This document shows, piece after piece, positions 61,763-64,000 of a stretch of 64,000 nt of DNA. The stretch is from Vibrio parahaemolyticus. Its GTDB lineage: Bacteria > Pseudomonadota > Gammaproteobacteria > Enterobacterales > Vibrionaceae. How positions within the stretch are numbered: the stretch's first letter is position 1; the number at the start of each line of letters is the position of its first letter. Location: the NCBI RefSeq assembly GCF_900460535.1, contig NZ_UHIL01000002.1, positions 1,612,001-1,676,000 on the forward strand. The letters are read 5' to 3'. Position numbers and translations under genes: made by a program. The notes below the pieces were generated by a model. The model saw nothing but the letters and a program-made list of their open reading frames with translations, ran no database searches and was not told the DNA's origin.

Positions 61763-64000
61763 TTATTTCAGTACTGTTGTATCCGCAACATCACTCAATG
61801 CGTTGTCCATCAAGAAGTCCGCGTTTTCTTTTTGCATTTCAGCATGATGATTGACATCGGCAAGTGTGCCTGATGGCGACGCAAACGTACTGTGTGAAGC
61901 AATAGCGTTGAATTGAACAAAGCTTGACGTCGCAGAGACCGCTGTATTTAAGCTATTAACCTCAGTTAAGCCCAATTTCTTGGCTAACGGCTCTGTACCT
62001 GCAAATGGAGCGTTCGCAACGTTATTCGGTACCGTCTTATCACCTTCAACTTCTGTCATCAAGAATGGTGTAGTTAGAGTGCCTGAAGCAACTAGGTCTG
62101 CGGCATTAGTAAATGGATCTACAGTATCAAGCGTGGTTTGCGCTGCGTAGATGAACTGTGAGAAACCAGCACTCAGAGCTGCAAGCTGTTCCGGTGTCGC
62201 TAAACCTTCAAAGACCTCGTAACATGCTTTGTCATCTAACTGTGCACACTGCGCGTCAGCGTAAGACTTGTAATCCGTTGATGCTGCATAAGCAAGGTTG
62301 TGCTTGATTTGCGGACCAAAGTCTGAAGAACCCAGCAATAGATTACCGATTTGACCACCAGAGTTCTGAATAGAGGCCGCGCTAAATGTATACAATGCAT
62401 CAGCAGTAGGGCTACCTAGCGTATTGTTTGCAGCAGCAACCGCAGACGTACCAACAATACCGCCTAGTGAGTGACCTAGCATTTTCACTTGAGAGCCCAT
62501 CATCGGGTTAAAACCTTGAAGAGGGCCTCCAGCCAATAGGCCGCCTTGCGCTGATACTACTAAACTAGCACGTAAGCCCAATACATCCAGCACGCTTTGA
62601 CGAAGGTTATCACGCGCAACAGCAAGGTTAGAAAGGTTCAAGTAAGCAAGAACGTTCGCATTTGCCGATCGTTGTTCGTCTAGGCTACGTGTACCGTGGA
62701 TTGGAAGATCGATAGCGATAACAGCTACGCCAGCCTGCACCATATTAAAAGCAAATGCATACGAGTTTTCTTTCGCTGAGGTGATACCGTGTTGGTAGAT
62801 CACCACGTCTTTCGCTACACCATTTTGAGGAGTAAACAGTAAAAACTCGACATTTTCTAAAGATTTAACCGCAGGAACAGGAGAGTAACGAGTAATAACT
62901 CGCTCACTATCCAGCTGTGTACCGTCGTTTAAGTACAGTTTCGAGCCTACCAGTTTTAGCTGCTCTGTTGGATCTGTTGCCAGCTTGCTAACGTCTACAG
63001 GAGAGCTTGCGAAAACGCCAGAAGAAAGTTGCTGAACCATGTTCGCTTGTTCTGCTGGATCGGTAAGTGCTGCGTTTAGCTTCGCTAGGCTTGGCATCGC
63101 AGACACCATCGGTTGCATGTTCCAGTTTGCGCCTTTTTCAAGGTAGTGTGGCAGTCTTACTTGACCCTGAGTAACATTCACACTCGCGCCAGATTGCAGG
63201 TAAAGACCTTTAATCGCGGTTTTCGCTGCATCTAAGTCACTGACGTATTTATTAAAGTCACTGTCCGAATCTAACGCTGTCATAAAGTCTTGTGTCTCAC
63301 CAAGCACCATTGTGTACGCAGTAGAAAGGTCGACAGCATTCTCGTTAGTATCATTTTTGTAAATGGTATTTAGCGTGTTCGCGCCAGTAGCAAAACCTGT
63401 CGCAGTAACACCTTTAACAGCCGCTAACGTGTCACCTACAGATTGAGTGCTGAACCATGAGGAGTAGACAATATCTGCTGGGTTGACTTGCGCTAGACCA
63501 AAAATGCCTTCGACAGCTTCTGTTACCGCTTGTACAGATGCAAGATCGCCTGATTCGTACTTAACTTGTTTGCTCTTTGCCACCGCGTAGCTTGAAGAGG
63601 TGCCAATAGGCTCGCCATTAACGTCAGTTACGTCTTGTGTGACTGCGAAAATGTATTCGCTAGATTCATCAAGAGAATCGGCAAACTGAACATAAAGAGA
63701 TTTACCATTGGCTTGAACAACGTAATCTTGGTTCTGAACAAGGACTTTTGAAATCGGGTTAGTTTTTCCGTCCCATTCCGTCAAACGCTGGTTGATTTTG
63801 ATAACTTTAACGCCAGAAGCCAACATGCCAGGAGCGAAGCCATCGCCGTTAAAGTTCAAAACGATAGGCATAGACGTTGACCAACCGTCCATTGTGTTCA
63901 TTGATGCGCGTGGATTAGTAAGGGCATCATCACCGTTAGTTGGCAGGCCAAGCGTACCATCTGACGTATCCATAAGTAGGTAAGAAGGGGCAGGTACGTC
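61763..64000 (-). CDS. volA: VolA/Pla-1/cef-family outer-membrane lipase, 5' truncated
   Basis: The frame continues without stop to the window edge; the residues before the internal ATG at 63973 (DVPAPSYLL) belong to the protein, so the signal and lipobox are missing here. At least 745 residues. The N-terminal half is beta-rich (Ig-like, KINQRLTEWDGKTNPISKV). The alpha/beta-hydrolase part has YQHGITSAKENSYAF (oxyanion side), AIDLPIHGTRSLDEQ and the nucleophile elbow LGHSLGGIVG; a late ASHSTFASPSG may supply the His. VolA is a surface lysophospholipase A of Vibrio that frees fatty acids from lysolecithin. Confidence 0.87.
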   Translation of the reverse strand, partial: DVPAPSYLLMDTSDGTLGLPTNGDDALTNPRASMNTMDGWSTSMPIVLNFNGDGFAPGMLASGVKVIKINQRLTEWDGKTNPISKVLVQNQDYVVQANGKSLYVQFADSLDESSEYIFAVTQDVTDVNGEPIGTSSSYAVAKSKQVKYESGDLASVQAVTEAVEGIFGLAQVNPADIVYSSWFSTQSVGDTLAAVKGVTATGFATGANTLNTIYKNDTNENAVDLSTAYTMVLGETQDFMTALDSDSDFNKYVSDLDAAKTAIKGLYLQSGASVNVTQGQVRLPHYLEKGANWNMQPMVSAMPSLAKLNAALTDPAEQANMVQQLSSGVFASSPVDVSKLATDPTEQLKLVGSKLYLNDGTQLDSERVITRYSPVPAVKSLENVEFLLFTPQNGVAKDVVIYQHGITSAKENSYAFAFNMVQAGVAVIAIDLPIHGTRSLDEQRSANANVLAYLNLSNLAVARDNLRQSVLDVLGLRASLVVSAQGGLLAGGPLQGFNPMMGSQVKMLGHSLGGIVGTSAVAAANNTLGSPTADALYTFSAASIQNSGGQIGNLLLGSSDFGPQIKHNLAYAASTDYKSYADAQCAQLDDKACYEVFEGLATPEQLAALSAGFSQFIYAAQTTLDTVDPFTNAADLVASGTLTTPFLMTEVEGDKTVPNNVANAPFAGTEPLAKKLGLTEVNSLNTAVSATSSFVQFNAIASHSTFASPSGTLADVNHHAEMQKENADFLMDNALSDVADTTVLK

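Noticed and set aside
1..64000. Search by eye for CRISPR arrays, tRNA or rRNA genes, insertion sequences or phage genes
   Set aside because: No regularly spaced repeats, cloverleaf-like stretches, transposase or integrase motifs were seen. The window looks like core and lineage-typical Vibrio genes.

Overview
The window looks like a stretch of a Vibrio genome, probably the second chromosome of a Harveyi-clade species (V. parahaemolyticus / V. alginolyticus / V. campbellii group). This rests on recognisable Vibrio-type proteins (a VolA-like lipase, a large multi-domain chitinase, many c-di-GMP and chemotaxis proteins, a two-adaptor RND pump), moderate GC by eye, and dense short operons on both strands separated by clean hairpin terminators. 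I see no insertion sequence, prophage, CRISPR array, tRNA or rRNA. The species and replicon assignment is inference.

Layout. 3-953: 3' part of gcvT. 1025-7106: TetR regulator divergent from a tripartite RND efflux operon with two lipoprotein adaptors and one pump. 7175-7750: small outer-membrane beta-barrel. 8059-13273: fructose PTS operon fruBKA with divergent fruR and three FruR operators between them. 13283-15947: EEP-family hydrolase, S4 RNA-binding protein, EAL protein. 16040-19401: polar amino-acid ABC transporter. 19611-27791: pyruvate kinase followed by a complete phosphoglycerate uptake module (PgtP transporter, PgtC/PgtB/PgtA sensing and regulation), which couples uptake of phosphorylated C3 acids to the enzyme that consumes PEP. 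27882-31072: lysoplasmalogenase-like membrane protein and a YqhD aldehyde reductase with its divergent YqhC-like regulator. 31350-34514: chitinase. 34623-39485: glgC, fhs (with a perfect PurR-type palindrome upstream) and gsk. 39621-43768: CreA, an unknown protein, a periplasmic-binding/HD-GYP phosphodiesterase, a HAD phosphatase and a small zinc ribbon. 44101-48865: MCP, a 34-residue acidic peptide behind a PHO-box-like promoter, AcpH, a DEAD-box helicase and a second EAL protein. 49054-51423: unknown proteins and yceJ-yceI. 51543-54915: formate channel fused to CBS domains, LysR regulator, DUF1097 protein. 55107-56741: YbjD/OLD nuclease. 57013-58913: a UshA-like phosphatase lacking a signal peptide, followed by a 31-residue membrane peptide whose start abuts an RNA stem. 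59059-60296: yybP-ykoY (manganese) riboswitch and a TerC exporter. 60576-61484: 63-residue protein and PhnA/YjdM. 61763-64000: VolA-like lipase, truncated by the window edge.

Themes: carbon intake (fructose, phosphoglycerates, chitin, glycogen, formate), c-di-GMP turnover (two EAL, one HD-GYP), phosphate-linked functions and several very small proteins. The least explained items are the PHO-box-driven 34-residue peptide, the hairpin-gated 31-residue membrane peptide, the channel-CBS fusion and a pair of NtrC-like boxes between glgC and fhs. All family assignments are by eye from protein sequence; no database search was run.
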